From positions 1 to 64,000 of the forward strand of contig JAQTLE010000005.1 of assembly GCA_028715055.1 (NCBI GenBank): 64,000 nucleotides of DNA, in the 5' to 3' direction. Both the position numbers and the translations under genes were made by a program. The DNA is from Sulfurovaceae bacterium. Lineage in GTDB: Bacteria > Campylobacterota > Campylobacteria > Campylobacterales > Sulfurovaceae. The notes below the pieces were generated by a model. That model was not told where the DNA came from. It searched no databases and saw only the letters and a list, made by a program, of their open reading frames with translations. Below are positions 17,631-26,841 of the stretch, piece after piece (position 1 is the stretch's first letter; each line of letters begins with the position of its first letter).

Positions 17631-19433
17631 ATGCAAACCAATAATACAGAGCTTTTTCGTAAACTTCATATTACTTCTTTATTGGATTTAGCTTTGTTGG
17701 TGCCGGTAGGATATAGCGATACTACATTAAGCAAAGAACTTGTAATTGGCCGCACATTGACTGTCGAAGCATTTGTAAAAAGTGTACAAAGACAAAGAGA
17801 TATGCTCCATGTTATCTTTGATCTGCCTGCGTTTAACCATAAAGTCAGTGCTACATTTTTTCATGTGACACCTTATCATTTATCTACATTTATACCAAAT
17901 TCATCACATTATATACAAGGTAAACTAAGTGAGTATCAGGGCTTTTTACAATTATCACAACCAAAAAAGATAAATAAGCCCAACTGCATAATACCAAAGT
18001 ATAAAACAGTGTTGAAAAATTCCGAGATGATAGGATTGGTATCTTCAATGTTATCATATGAAAAGCTTATAAATGAAGGTTTAACTCCTAATGAAGCAAA
18101 TATTATTATGATGCTTCATGCTCCAAAAAGCTTGGATTTGATATTTGAACAAAAAAATTTCAAATCACACATAATTCATATCCTCAAAACCGTAGAAGCA
18201 TTTAATCATTTTAAAAAACTTAGCGGCAAGAGAATAGATTTTCCGGCAACTGCAGTTTTAAATGGAGATGAAACAAAATTTATAGATAGTTTGCCGTTTA
18301 TCCTAACGGATGAACAACTCAAAACTATACGAGAAATAAAATCAGATATTTCAAATATACATAAAGCTGCCAAGCGTATGATAGTAGGTGATGTAGGAAG
18401 CGGTAAAACCATGGTTATATTAGCTTCTGCTGTTATGGCATTACCAAAAAAGAGTATTTTGATGGCTCCAACTTCATTGCTCGCATTGCAACTCTATGAA
18501 GAGGCTGTAAAATATTTGCCAAAAAGTATGAAAATATCTCTTGTCATGCAAGGTAAAATGATAGGAGATTATCGCGAGTCGGATTTTATTATCGGTACGC
18601 ATGCTTTGCTTTACAAGGATGATCTACCGGAAATTGACCTGGTAATTATAGACGAACAACATCGTTTTGGCACAGCGCAACGCCATGCGCTTGAAAAACT
18701 TTCTTCAAGAGGCAAAGCAAAAGCTCATATGTTGCAGTTTTCCGCTACTCCAATACCTCGCACTCAAGCTATGATGGATTCAGCTCTCATTGATATAAGT
18801 CTCATTACTACTACCCCGTTTGCTAAAAGTATTACAACAAAGGTTATATCAAAAGAAGATTTTTCAACATTGCTGTCTCATATAAAAGAAGAGATCGCAC
18901 TTCATCATCAGGTACTTATAGTTTATCCGCTTGTGGAACAAAGTGAACAGATACCATATCAATCATTGGAAGAGGCAAGGGGTTTTTGGGAAAAAAATTT
19001 TGATAATGTTTTTGTAACGCATGGCAAAGACAAAGAGAAAGAAGAGGTACTTTTGGATTTCAGGGAGCATGGTGATATATTGCTAGCTACTACAGTTGTC
19101 GAGGTTGGCATATCTTTACCTAGGCTTACCGTGGTTATTATAGTAGGAGCTGAGAGATTGGGGCTTGCTACGCTTCATCAATTAAGGGGTAGGGTTGGCA
19201 GGCTGGGTTTAAAAAGTTGGTGTTATTTATATACTCATAACAAAACCAATGAAAGGCTAGAATCATTTGCAAAAACCATGAGCGGATTTGAAATAGCAAA
19301 ACTTGATCTGCAATATCGTAATAGCGGAGATATATTAGAAGGCACAATACAGAGTGGGCAAAAATTTAGATGGCTTGATATGGCAACAGACGAAAATATA
19401 GTAGCAAGTGCAAAAGAAAGATTTAGTAGTTAG
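17631..19433 (+). CDS. recG: ATP-dependent DNA helicase RecG
   Basis: Branch-migrating helicase for stalled forks and Holliday junctions. The 600-residue protein has Walker A GDVGSGKT at about 252, the DEAH-type box DEQHRFG at about 340, FSATPIPRT, and the C-terminal helicase half with VEVGISLPRLTV and QLRGRVGRLG. At 600 residues it is shorter than the roughly 690 of E. coli because the N-terminal wedge region is reduced, as is usual in this phylum. The first 44 residues have a diverged duplicate at 16897. The probable bidirectional terminator at 19439-19477 separates it from the convergent hpf gene. Confidence 0.96.
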   Translation: MQTNNTELFRKLHITSLLDLALLVPVGYSDTTLSKELVIGRTLTVEAFVKSVQRQRDMLHVIFDLPAFNHKVSATFFHVTPYHLSTFIPNSSHYIQGKLSEYQGFLQLSQPKKINKPNCIIPKYKTVLKNSEMIGLVSSMLSYEKLINEGLTPNEANIIMMLHAPKSLDLIFEQKNFKSHIIHILKTVEAFNHFKKLSGKRIDFPATAVLNGDETKFIDSLPFILTDEQLKTIREIKSDISNIHKAAKRMIVGDVGSGKTMVILASAVMALPKKSILMAPTSLLALQLYEEAVKYLPKSMKISLVMQGKMIGDYRESDFIIGTHALLYKDDLPEIDLVIIDEQHRFGTAQRHALEKLSSRGKAKAHMLQFSATPIPRTQAMMDSALIDISLITTTPFAKSITTKVISKEDFSTLLSHIKEEIALHHQVLIVYPLVEQSEQIPYQSLEEARGFWEKNFDNVFVTHGKDKEKEEVLLDFREHGDILLATTVVEVGISLPRLTVVIIVGAERLGLATLHQLRGRVGRLGLKSWCYLYTHNKTNERLESFAKTMSGFEIAKLDLQYRNSGDILEGTIQSGQKFRWLDMATDENIVASAKERFSS

Positions 19434-19438
19434 TTTTG

Positions 19439-19477
19439 AAAGTCTCAAGCACCATTACGTTGCATGAGACTTTTGAG
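19439..19477. terminator. Probable bidirectional terminator between recG and hpf
   Basis: AAAGTCTCA at 19439-19447 pairs with TGAGACTTT at 19465-19473, with further partial pairing inside (GCA/TGC), followed by TTTT on the plus strand. It lies between the convergent stops of recG and the hibernation factor gene. Confidence 0.65.
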
Positions 19478-19485
19478 GGCATAAA

Positions 19486-20028
19486 TCAATAAAGTCCGAA
19501 CTTGCCATCAGCTCGCTTATACATTACTCTTAGATTTCCGTCAATATCGTTAAATACTATAAATTGTCTTTTTTTTTCATCTTTGAGGGCTTGAATAGCC
19601 TCGTCAAAATCTATAGGTTTATGAAGTTCTAAGTCCATCGGTACGATTTCTACATCTTCATCCTTTATACCGCCAAATTCACTTACAGCTTCTGCTTCTG
19701 CACCCAAATCTTTGAAGCTCATAATTTTATGGTTTTTTATTTTATCCGCATGCCTTCTGAGTGTTTTTTTGGCTCTTTCTATAGCAACATCAATAGCACC
19801 ATATACATCTTTGTCTCTTTGAGATATGACTACGCTATTTTTATCTTTGAGATTTATGACAAACTCTACCATGAATCCTTTTTTGCCATTTTTTTCTTCG
19901 CTAGATATAAGTGTAGCCGCTGATATGATGTCTAAATTGTATTTATCTAAACCATCAATTGCACTACTAGCATAAGCTTTAATAGGTTCGGTCAATTCAA
20001 AATGTCGTCCCACAATACTTCTGTTCAT
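19486..20028 (-). CDS. hpf: Long-form ribosome hibernation promoting factor
   Basis: Binds the 30S subunit and pairs ribosomes into inactive 100S dimers in starvation. The 180 residues have the N-terminal beta-alpha RaiA/HPF domain (about 1-105, with GRHFELTEPIKAYA and VYGAIDVAIERAKKTLRRHADK), a linker, and the C-terminal dimerisation domain (about 125-180, ending RQFIVFNDIDGNLRVMYKR). Having both domains makes it the long HPF form, which needs no partner RMF. It is convergent with recG and lies upstream of the pilin operon. Confidence 0.93.
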   Translation of the reverse strand: MNRSIVGRHFELTEPIKAYASSAIDGLDKYNLDIISAATLISSEEKNGKKGFMVEFVINLKDKNSVVISQRDKDVYGAIDVAIERAKKTLRRHADKIKNHKIMSFKDLGAEAEAVSEFGGIKDEDVEIVPMDLELHKPIDFDEAIQALKDEKKRQFIVFNDIDGNLRVMYKRADGKFGLY

Positions 20029-20113
20029 CTTGTTTCCTTTGGAATACCTAATATGTAGATAACTCTACAATCTTATTTTATTCCTATATGCTTAATGAAT
20101 GATAAATGAATAG

Positions 20114-20602
20114 CTAAATTTTTTGAAGTGTGCGACGATGATATGTGATAGCTGGAGCATTCGCGCCGCTTGTGGCTATATGTTCCGGATCTTTGTAGAT
20201 TACATATACGTCTATAATAATATCCGGCACACTACCAAGAGGTACTGACGGCATACTAAGAGTATTTAATACTATGCTACAAGGCGGAAGGGAATTTGCC
20301 GTCGTTCCATTACCTATATAAGATATTATTGTATTTACTTCATATCCAGAGCCGTCATTATAATTACCAATTGTCCCATGGATAGTGTTTACGCAATTAT
20401 TGTTTTTTGTGCGATTATAATCAAGCACAGACATAATAGCTAGCTCCGTATAGCTTTTGGCATACAAGGCTGCTTGTTCATGGCGGTATTGCGTAGTAGT
20501 ATTATGGGTAGTAGTTGCTGCCATATTCAGTACTAGCATCGATATAGTTGCCAAAAGCACAATAACAAAAATTGCCGTAACCATAGAAAATGCTTTTCTC
20601 AT
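20114..20602 (-). CDS. Minor pilin, PilX/GspK-like
   Basis: A 162-residue protein with a type IV prepilin N-terminus: RKA followed by FSMVTAIFVIVLLATISML. Cleavage after Ala would leave Phe at +1, but position +5 is Thr rather than the usual Glu. Lack of Glu5 is typical of the tip-initiating GspK/PilX class. The rest is a Cys-containing globular domain. The start overlaps the stop of the next pilin gene upstream by 4 bp. It is the last of four genes transcribed from about 25000 leftwards. Family assignment is by the N-terminal motif and position. Confidence 0.75.
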   Translation of the reverse strand: MRKAFSMVTAIFVIVLLATISMLVLNMAATTTHNTTTQYRHEQAALYAKSYTELAIMSVLDYNRTKNNNCVNTIHGTIGNYNDGSGYEVNTIISYIGNGTTANSLPPCSIVLNTLSMPSVPLGSVPDIIIDVYVIYKDPEHIATSGANAPAITYHRRTLQKI

Positions 20603-21552
20603 CGTACAACCGCCTTTTCTTTACATAATGTGATCGGTTTTACATTTGCACCATTGCCTATTGGTTGCTGAACGCATATTTTAAATCTAATGGTATTGTC
20701 ATATTGTGAAAATTTAAATACAGAAACATTATTTAAGAGCAATGCACTAGACCCATTTGTATATTGCTCGCCTTCCCATGGTTGATAATTATAATATAAT
20801 CTCAAGTCGTATACATCGTTTTTCCCATCACCGTCGATGTCTCTATAGTTTTCTTGGACTATAGCATAAGCGCTCCAAGATAATGCATATTGCTCTGCAC
20901 GGATTTTTGGATTATTATTTCCAAATGTGAGCATAGGCGTGGCACCAGCAGTACCATATGCTTTTATGGCACAAGCCGTATTGCCTACTACTAAACCTAT
21001 GCAGTTTGGATTATATTTTATTGTATTGTCATAATCATCTGTTTTGAAAAATATAGCCGGTTTGTTTCCGGTAAAATTTGCGGTAGTAAAATTAACACCA
21101 TTATTTGAGAGATTAGCTATGATAGCCTGAGAAATTCCCATATTGCTTCCAGGAGTCGGACATCCCGTGCGGGTAGAGTTCTTTTCAGCACAATATCCGC
21201 TCCATCCAGGCGTTGCAGCAGCTTCGAAGCTATCCCCATCTACCCCTATCCATTCTAAAGTAGTATGTATATCATCACCATTTTTTAAGTCTCTAAGAAT
21301 TATATAATCATTAAACGGATTAGCAGGGTTTTTTGCAACTATGGTCCAAGGAATGGCATAACTAAGACGATTTGATATTTGCATAGCGGCCAATTCGGTC
21401 TTCGCAGATGAGTTGCTGACTGCTTTTTGAGATATATAGGTCCCCAATACTCTAGCTATTATAGAAGAACCTATAGAAGCCACAATTCCCAAAACAATAA
21501 TTACAAAAATTAGTTCTATCATAGAAAATGCATATCTGAATTTATTTTTCAT
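20599..21552 (-). CDS. Minor pilin, PilW-like
   Basis: A 317-residue prepilin-like protein. N-terminus KNKFRYA, then FSMIELIFVIIVLGIVASI with Glu at +5, so it should be processed by a PilD-type peptidase and N-methylated. The first half also keeps a helix continuing into the globular head. The head contains several Cys that could form disulfides and a segment DIDGDGKNDVYDLRL that looks like a calcium-binding loop. It lies 1 nt after the PilV-like gene and overlaps the PilX-like gene. Size and order (V-W-X) suit a minor pilin priming complex. Confidence 0.75.
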   Translation of the reverse strand: MKNKFRYAFSMIELIFVIIVLGIVASIGSSIIARVLGTYISQKAVSNSSAKTELAAMQISNRLSYAIPWTIVAKNPANPFNDYIILRDLKNGDDIHTTLEWIGVDGDSFEAAATPGWSGYCAEKNSTRTGCPTPGSNMGISQAIIANLSNNGVNFTTANFTGNKPAIFFKTDDYDNTIKYNPNCIGLVVGNTACAIKAYGTAGATPMLTFGNNNPKIRAEQYALSWSAYAIVQENYRDIDGDGKNDVYDLRLYYNYQPWEGEQYTNGSSALLLNNVSVFKFSQYDNTIRFKICVQQPIGNGANVKPITLCKEKAVVR

Positions 21553-21553
21553 T

Positions 21554-22243
21554 TTATGGACCTATTGTATTGGGAATCGCTGAGCCTATATTGCAGCTAA
21601 ACGCATCGAGACGGATGTTTTTGTTTGCAAATGTAGGCTCTGCAGATGTGAGAGTGAGTGATATCCGTTTTATATTGCTGGTTGCACCTCCAAGGTTTGC
21701 AGCAGTTGGATTATAATTAAATGTAGTAGTGGGAGCCAGAATAATAGAATCACCTATATAATCTACAGTAGATATCATATTAATATTTATATCTATGTAA
21801 TCACCGGTGCTAGTGGTGGTATTTTCAGTACGATATATACTAACTGTTGTATTGAAATTATTATAATCATCCATATCATTTTCTACACCGTCTGCGAAGT
21901 TGGCAGGTGCCGTGGCATATAGTTCCGTACCAATTGTGCTTCTATAAGTTCTACCATCAGAGTTTAACCCGGCTTTTGTAGTAAAATTATGAGAATCTGT
22001 TATTAGTATGGGCGAGCCCAGTGATGTGTTTGTATCGCTCTCATCCCAGAATTTTCCCATAATAAGCTGCATTTGTGAAGCAGCAGCAGCCACCGATTCT
22101 TGCATAATAGCACTATCTTCGCTTCTAGATGATTGAGCTGTGATCATGGGAATGCTGAGCAACACAATACCCATTACAACAATAGAAAATATAAGCTCTA
22201 TCATCGCTACAGCTTTTCTATTTTTGTATAGCTTTATTACCAT
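21554..22243 (-). CDS. Minor pilin, PilV-like
   Basis: A 229-residue prepilin-like protein with the N-terminus KNRKA, then VAMIELIFSIVVMGIVLLS; Glu at +5 is kept and Ala occupies -1. A coiled N-terminal helix leads to a head rich in Thr and Asn. It overlaps the 3' end of the large surface-protein gene by 7 bp and precedes the PilW-like gene by 1 nt. No major pilin, assembly ATPase or prepilin peptidase is in the window, so the apparatus served (type IV pilus or type II secretion) is undetermined. Confidence 0.75.
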   Translation of the reverse strand: MVIKLYKNRKAVAMIELIFSIVVMGIVLLSIPMITAQSSRSEDSAIMQESVAAAASQMQLIMGKFWDESDTNTSLGSPILITDSHNFTTKAGLNSDGRTYRSTIGTELYATAPANFADGVENDMDDYNNFNTTVSIYRTENTTTSTGDYIDININMISTVDYIGDSIILAPTTTFNYNPTAANLGGATSNIKRISLTLTSAEPTFANKNIRLDAFSCNIGSAIPNTIGP

Positions 22244-24954
22244 GATAGTCTATTGGTATTTGGTGTCGGTCTTGTCTTAATAACATTACCGGTTTTACCT
22301 ACTCCGGCCCACTCATACTCAGTTGTAGTGAATTTTATATCAAAAAATGGATTACCATTTTGGGCTATATCAGGATGGTATTTGAGCCACAAGTCAGGAA
22401 TTATAGTAATGCGTACTAATTGCGGGCGTATATTCATAGGATAACCTATGGTTACCGGGTTGGTAGCGCCGTTATTTACAAATTTGATATTAGCATGTGG
22501 TGTTATGGTCGTCGATGTCTTGCTGGCACTAAGACTTTGTATCAATCCGGAGGCATCTGCTAAATGGGCATTTACTTTATACCAATTTGTATCAATATTA
22601 TTTGGCGTGCCTATTAATGTGCTATATTGGGTACAGTTTTGATCGCAATATGCCAATGCGTACATAGTGGCTTTTGTATTGAGAGTTAGTACGCTTGGTG
22701 TATTTTTTTCAAAAGGTGTATAAACTCTGCCATACAAGAAAGTATATGTCTGATTGTATGTGACGTTGCCTTCCGGATGAAAATCATTTTTCATATTTGC
22801 CAAAGCATTTATTTCTGTGCCGCTATCATTTATGAGCATAGCTTTTAATGCTTTATAAAATATGCGTATAGGATTTAATACTTTGTCCAAAATCTTTGGT
22901 ATATTGTAAAGTATCTGCAGATTACTGGTTCCATTGTTGTCTTTGAGAAATTTAGTCTTTGAAATCATTATAAATGCAGATCTATTGACATCCCCAAAAG
23001 AATAGCTTTTATCACTATTGGACTCGATCCGATATCCCAATCTCACATTTGTTTCTGTATGATCATTGAGATTTTCAGCTATCATGACATCCGGTCCTGA
23101 ACTGTTAAAATCTAACTGCAGGTTGATATTTTCTGCTGCACATCCATTTACAAAATTGGTAGTAACACTATTTTTTGCATTTATAGCACTGAGTGATCCA
23201 TTCAAATCTACCGCCATATTTGGAGTTTGTTTCAAATCGCTCATATAAAGCCAATCTGATGCCCCATTTCTAGGCAGATGACCAAGCACCATAGATGACA
23301 CATTGATTCCATATGGTTCAAAACGAATAGGTATATTGCTAAAATTTGCTGTGCCTTTATCTGAACTAGTCGCACAACCTACTTTATAATTTTCAGAATC
23401 GCTACTCCCTGTTATACAATCAATTAGATTTTGAAATCCGGCAAATCTTGGCTTTATCGAGGTATCCCAGTCCACTCTTGTCCATGCATTATCTATCATC
23501 CAAACATTATAGTTTCCTATATTATCCCTGTATAGCATATCCCTGGCGCTGTTTGTGCCACTAATCAACACGCTGGTTCTAAGTTGTCTATGTGTAGTGT
23601 CATTGCAAGTATTTATATTATCATTGAATGCAATTGCCAGTAAATTCCCCGTACTCTTAATTAGGCTAAGATCACTATTTGGAATGATAGTTTCATTTGC
23701 ATTGATATTATAATACCCATCTGCTAGAGCATTGGAATTGTATCTGGTAGCATTTATCTCTATGGGATAATTATATCCGCTTACTAGATTTTTTATAGTA
23801 GGATTATTTTGATTGCCAGTTATCCATTTTTTGGTTAAATTCGCACCCTGATTATTATCTCCCACTCTAAGCCTGAGTCCATCCGGCCGAATAGCAAAAT
23901 TGTCTCTAGAGCATGTTGCACGCGCATAATTTCCAGCCAAGCATGCATAGCATTGTCTTTCGCTATTAGTTGTTTTGCAAAAATTGGCACACGTTGTATC
24001 ACCATATTTTTTATAATATTGGGTATAAATACTTTTATAGCAAGATGCCGGTGTACAATGATACTCAACTATACTATTATCGTCTTTATATTTAAATGCC
24101 CATACTCGCATCGCAGCATTCTTGATGGCTTTGTTTGGAGTCAAAGAAAATGTTGCACCGCTTGCCTGATTGTTTAAATATACAGTTTGATTGACATCTA
24201 CTGATTTGAAGCTTCTGCAATTTGTTGTATTATAAGATGTTTCATTAATATTACCGGCATCGACAAGCTCTATTGCTACATCACCATCGAATGCAGTCTT
24301 TGTTATATAATCCTGTTTATAAAAAACCGCTCGCAGATTAAATGGCCTGCCTGTTACTTGGGTATAGAGTCTATAGTCTCCATTCGTGTAATCAGGTGTG
24401 TTTCTTTCGACATTGAAGTTGCCGAATATTGGAAATGGAGTAGTAGCACATGGACCTATCTGGCCTCTATATTGTTGCCCATTTTTTGTATACACTCCAT
24501 AAAGGTTTTGACCGCTAAAAATATTTACACTTAGTAAAGATGCATTATAAATTGAGTGAAGGCCATTCGGACCATAATTGGGCATGGGTTGATAAACTAT
24601 ACCGCGATCCAAGACCCCCAAAATTCCACCTAGATCTATTAGACTTTGTTCGTTGCAATTGCCAGACACATTGTCGATGCCGCAACCTCTTAAGACACCA
24701 ACGTTTAAACCAGATAGGTCAATAACAGCTGTCATGTCTGTTAAATTATCTATGCTTAGATTGCGGATAGAAATGGTTTGTGTGTGAAATAAGCATATCC
24801 CAAGTATACAAAGTCCTGTCTCTGTCGGTTGTTCATAGCAGAGGTCATTTGCATTTTCAACAATAGGCAGATTGCTAGCAGGACTGCTTTGATTTATAGC
24901 TGTAGCAGCCCAAATAGCTAGACTAAAAAAAAGTAACGATATGATGATGAGCAA
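22237..24954 (-). CDS. Large secreted protein of the pilin operon, MshQ-like
   Basis: A roughly 905-residue extracellular protein, first in the four-gene pilin operon. The hydrophobic stretch LLIIISLLFFSLAIWA is a signal peptide core. A Cys-rich region (about 290-345) ends in CSRDNFAIRPDGL; the phrase NFAIRPD is characteristic of MshQ/DUF6701-type proteins of mannose-sensitive pilus loci. The rest is beta-rich with many Asn and Thr, consistent with an adhesin or pilus-tip protein. The TTG start at 24954 has no ribosome site close by. The frame is open upstream, and AAGGAG at 24995-24990 sits 5 nt before an in-frame ACG at 24984-24982; starting there would add TKTIKASKKW, a proper basic n-region. 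The true start is therefore uncertain. Confidence 0.7.
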   Translation of the reverse strand: MLIIISLLFFSLAIWAATAINQSSPASNLPIVENANDLCYEQPTETGLCILGICLFHTQTISIRNLSIDNLTDMTAVIDLSGLNVGVLRGCGIDNVSGNCNEQSLIDLGGILGVLDRGIVYQPMPNYGPNGLHSIYNASLLSVNIFSGQNLYGVYTKNGQQYRGQIGPCATTPFPIFGNFNVERNTPDYTNGDYRLYTQVTGRPFNLRAVFYKQDYITKTAFDGDVAIELVDAGNINETSYNTTNCRSFKSVDVNQTVYLNNQASGATFSLTPNKAIKNAAMRVWAFKYKDDNSIVEYHCTPASCYKSIYTQYYKKYGDTTCANFCKTTNSERQCYACLAGNYARATCSRDNFAIRPDGLRLRVGDNNQGANLTKKWITGNQNNPTIKNLVSGYNYPIEINATRYNSNALADGYYNINANETIIPNSDLSLIKSTGNLLAIAFNDNINTCNDTTHRQLRTSVLISGTNSARDMLYRDNIGNYNVWMIDNAWTRVDWDTSIKPRFAGFQNLIDCITGSSDSENYKVGCATSSDKGTANFSNIPIRFEPYGINVSSMVLGHLPRNGASDWLYMSDLKQTPNMAVDLNGSLSAINAKNSVTTNFVNGCAAENINLQLDFNSSGPDVMIAENLNDHTETNVRLGYRIESNSDKSYSFGDVNRSAFIMISKTKFLKDNNGTSNLQILYNIPKILDKVLNPIRIFYKALKAMLINDSGTEINALANMKNDFHPEGNVTYNQTYTFLYGRVYTPFEKNTPSVLTLNTKATMYALAYCDQNCTQYSTLIGTPNNIDTNWYKVNAHLADASGLIQSLSASKTSTTITPHANIKFVNNGATNPVTIGYPMNIRPQLVRITIIPDLWLKYHPDIAQNGNPFFDIKFTTTEYEWAGVGKTGNVIKTRPTPNTNRLSW

Positions 24955-24989
24955 CCATTTCTTTGAAGCTTTAATAGTTTTCGTCTTAT

Positions 24990-24995
24990 CTCCTT
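24990..24995 (-). promoter_or_regulatory. Strong ribosome binding site with no standard start codon after it
   Basis: AAGGAG on the minus strand. The first in-frame ATG, GTG or TTG of the surface-protein gene is 35 nt away (TTG at 24954), whereas ACG lies 5 nt away at 24984-24982, in frame and followed by a good signal-peptide n-region. An ACG start, a mutated ATG or a sequencing error are the options. Confidence 0.6.
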
Positions 24996-25143
24996 TTTGG
25001 CGCTAACTCCACTATCACATTTATATAATAATAGTATTAAATAAATTAAAATTTTATTAAGAAAAAAGAGAAAGATAGATTCCCATATTTATAGGAATGA
25101 GAGCGCTTGGTATCTTTGTCCTTTATGCATTTGTAAATACCCA

Positions 25144-25902
25144 TTATTTATGCTTTTGAGTAACCTCAAAAGCATGTTGTATTGCTTTGATAAATGCATC
25201 CCTTGCGCCACCTTCTTCCAAAGCAGCATATCCGGCTGCAGTGGTGCCTGCCGGACTCATCACGCTATCTTTGATAAGCGCTGGATGTAAATTTGCCAGA
25301 AGTGGAGCAAAACCTTTGAACAAAGACCGAACTAATTTCATACTGTCATCACGTTTAAGTCCTTGTTTGACCCCTCCGTCCATCATTGCTTCAGCAATGA
25401 GCGCTAGATAAGCCGGTCCGCTTCCCGCAATTGCCGTGGCAATATCAAGTTCTTTTTCGCTGTCCAACCAAAATGCATCGCCTATGGCACCAAATATTTT
25501 TAAAGCCTCGTTTTTTAGATCCTTGGATCCTACTAGTGTGGTAGTAGATACACCAAAAGCAGCTGAAACATTTGGCATGGCACGAATAATATGTTTGGCG
25601 TCAATTGCATCAGCCAAAGTTTTAATTGGAGTGCTTGCCAATATGGATATAAGGGAAGTTGCTTCTCCTTTTAAATTCGTAGCGACTTCATTAAGTGCAT
25701 AAGGTTTGACACATAAAAGTACAGTTTTTCCCGTAATATCATAATTTTCAATAGAGTGTATATCTATTTGTTTATCTAATTTTGAAGCAAGTAGTTTGGC
25801 TTTCGATATATCTTTGGCGACGATCTCTAATTCATAATATTCTTGAAGTCCTACGCTAAGTGCCGTAGCCATTGCACCGCTTCCTATAATGGTGAGTTTC
25901 AT
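25144..25902 (-). CDS. proC: Pyrroline-5-carboxylate reductase
   Basis: Last step of proline synthesis, NAD(P)H-dependent. The 252 residues start MKLTIIGSGAMATAL, a dinucleotide-binding loop, and contain HIIRAMPNVSA and the C-terminal signature TAIAGSGPAYLALIAEAM with DSVMSPAGTTAAGYAALE. Length is slightly shorter than the usual 265-280. It stands alone on the minus strand, divergent from bamD. The 189-nt gap after it holds only a weak ATTCC/GGAAT stem near 25079-25098 and the presumed pilin-operon promoter. Confidence 0.95.
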   Translation of the reverse strand: MKLTIIGSGAMATALSVGLQEYYELEIVAKDISKAKLLASKLDKQIDIHSIENYDITGKTVLLCVKPYALNEVATNLKGEATSLISILASTPIKTLADAIDAKHIIRAMPNVSAAFGVSTTTLVGSKDLKNEALKIFGAIGDAFWLDSEKELDIATAIAGSGPAYLALIAEAMMDGGVKQGLKRDDSMKLVRSLFKGFAPLLANLHPALIKDSVMSPAGTTAAGYAALEEGGARDAFIKAIQHAFEVTQKHK

Positions 25903-26130
25903 TTATTATCCTTGAAAAATTGAATCTTCTTACGCTATATCTCCAGGTTCAAAGTCGATTTGAGGTCCAAAGACAAGGCGTATTTGCACTAAATGCCATA
26001 TAAACTATACCATGGTGCAAATTAAAGAGTTCTATTATAAGTATTGTAACAAAAATCATAAACTTTTTACCTTTTTTAGGTATGATACTAAGATACAACA
26101 AACACAATAAAAGACATACAGAGGTAATTT

Positions 26131-26787
26131 GTGATGAAAACTAGACGAATATGGTTACTGATATCATTTTTGACAATTACATTAATTCTTGGCGGATGTG
26201 CATCCAAAAATAAAGAAGGCGCAGAATATGGCAAAAGTGCTGAGTATTGGTATCAGCAAATAGGAGATAGCATAGCTAAAAATAGTCTTGATAAAGCAGA
26301 TAAATATTTTGTATCACTAAAAAGCGAGCACCCGGAATCTCCTTTGGTAGAGACAGCAAATACAATGATAGCACATGCCCATATGGAAAAAGAAGAATAT
26401 TTATTAGCCGGTTATTTTTTTGATGAATATACAAAAAGATTTGGTGGCTTTAGTATGGCAGAATACGTAGAATTTATGAAAATAAAAGCTTCTTTTTTGG
26501 GTGTCAAAAAATATTATAGAGATCAAAAACTTATAATGGATACTATAACTAACGGTGAGAATTATTTGTTAACTTATCCAAATTCTCAATATGCCCCACT
26601 GGTTAAAAATATGGTTATACGTCTCAAAATGAGCCAATACCTACTTAATGAAGATATAGCTTCTTTATATGATCGCACAGGTAAAGAAGCAGCAGCTAAA
26701 ATCTATAGAGAAAAAAATAATGCTTATCCTATAAAAATGGAAGATATTGCTAAACCTAAAGAAGGTTTTTTTGACTATATATTTTGA
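26131..26787 (+). CDS. bamD: Outer membrane protein assembly factor BamD
   Basis: TPR-containing outer-membrane lipoprotein, essential partner of BamA in inserting beta-barrels. The 218 residues have a signal peptide with lipobox ILGGC and Cys23 as lipidation site. The helical repeats that follow carry the BamD pattern SAEYWYQQIGD and TYPNSQYAPLVKNMV. GTG at 26131 and ATG at 26134 are adjacent; GAGGT at 26121-26125 suits the ATG slightly better, so the protein may start one residue later. A likely -10 is TATGAT near 26082. lon follows after 54 nt. Confidence 0.92.
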   Translation: MMKTRRIWLLISFLTITLILGGCASKNKEGAEYGKSAEYWYQQIGDSIAKNSLDKADKYFVSLKSEHPESPLVETANTMIAHAHMEKEEYLLAGYFFDEYTKRFGGFSMAEYVEFMKIKASFLGVKKYYRDQKLIMDTITNGENYLLTYPNSQYAPLVKNMVIRLKMSQYLLNEDIASLYDRTGKEAAAKIYREKNNAYPIKMEDIAKPKEGFFDYIF

Positions 26788-26841
26788 TAATTAATAATTT
26801 ATTTTATTTGAAAAACGAGTATAAAAAAGGAGGAAATACTT

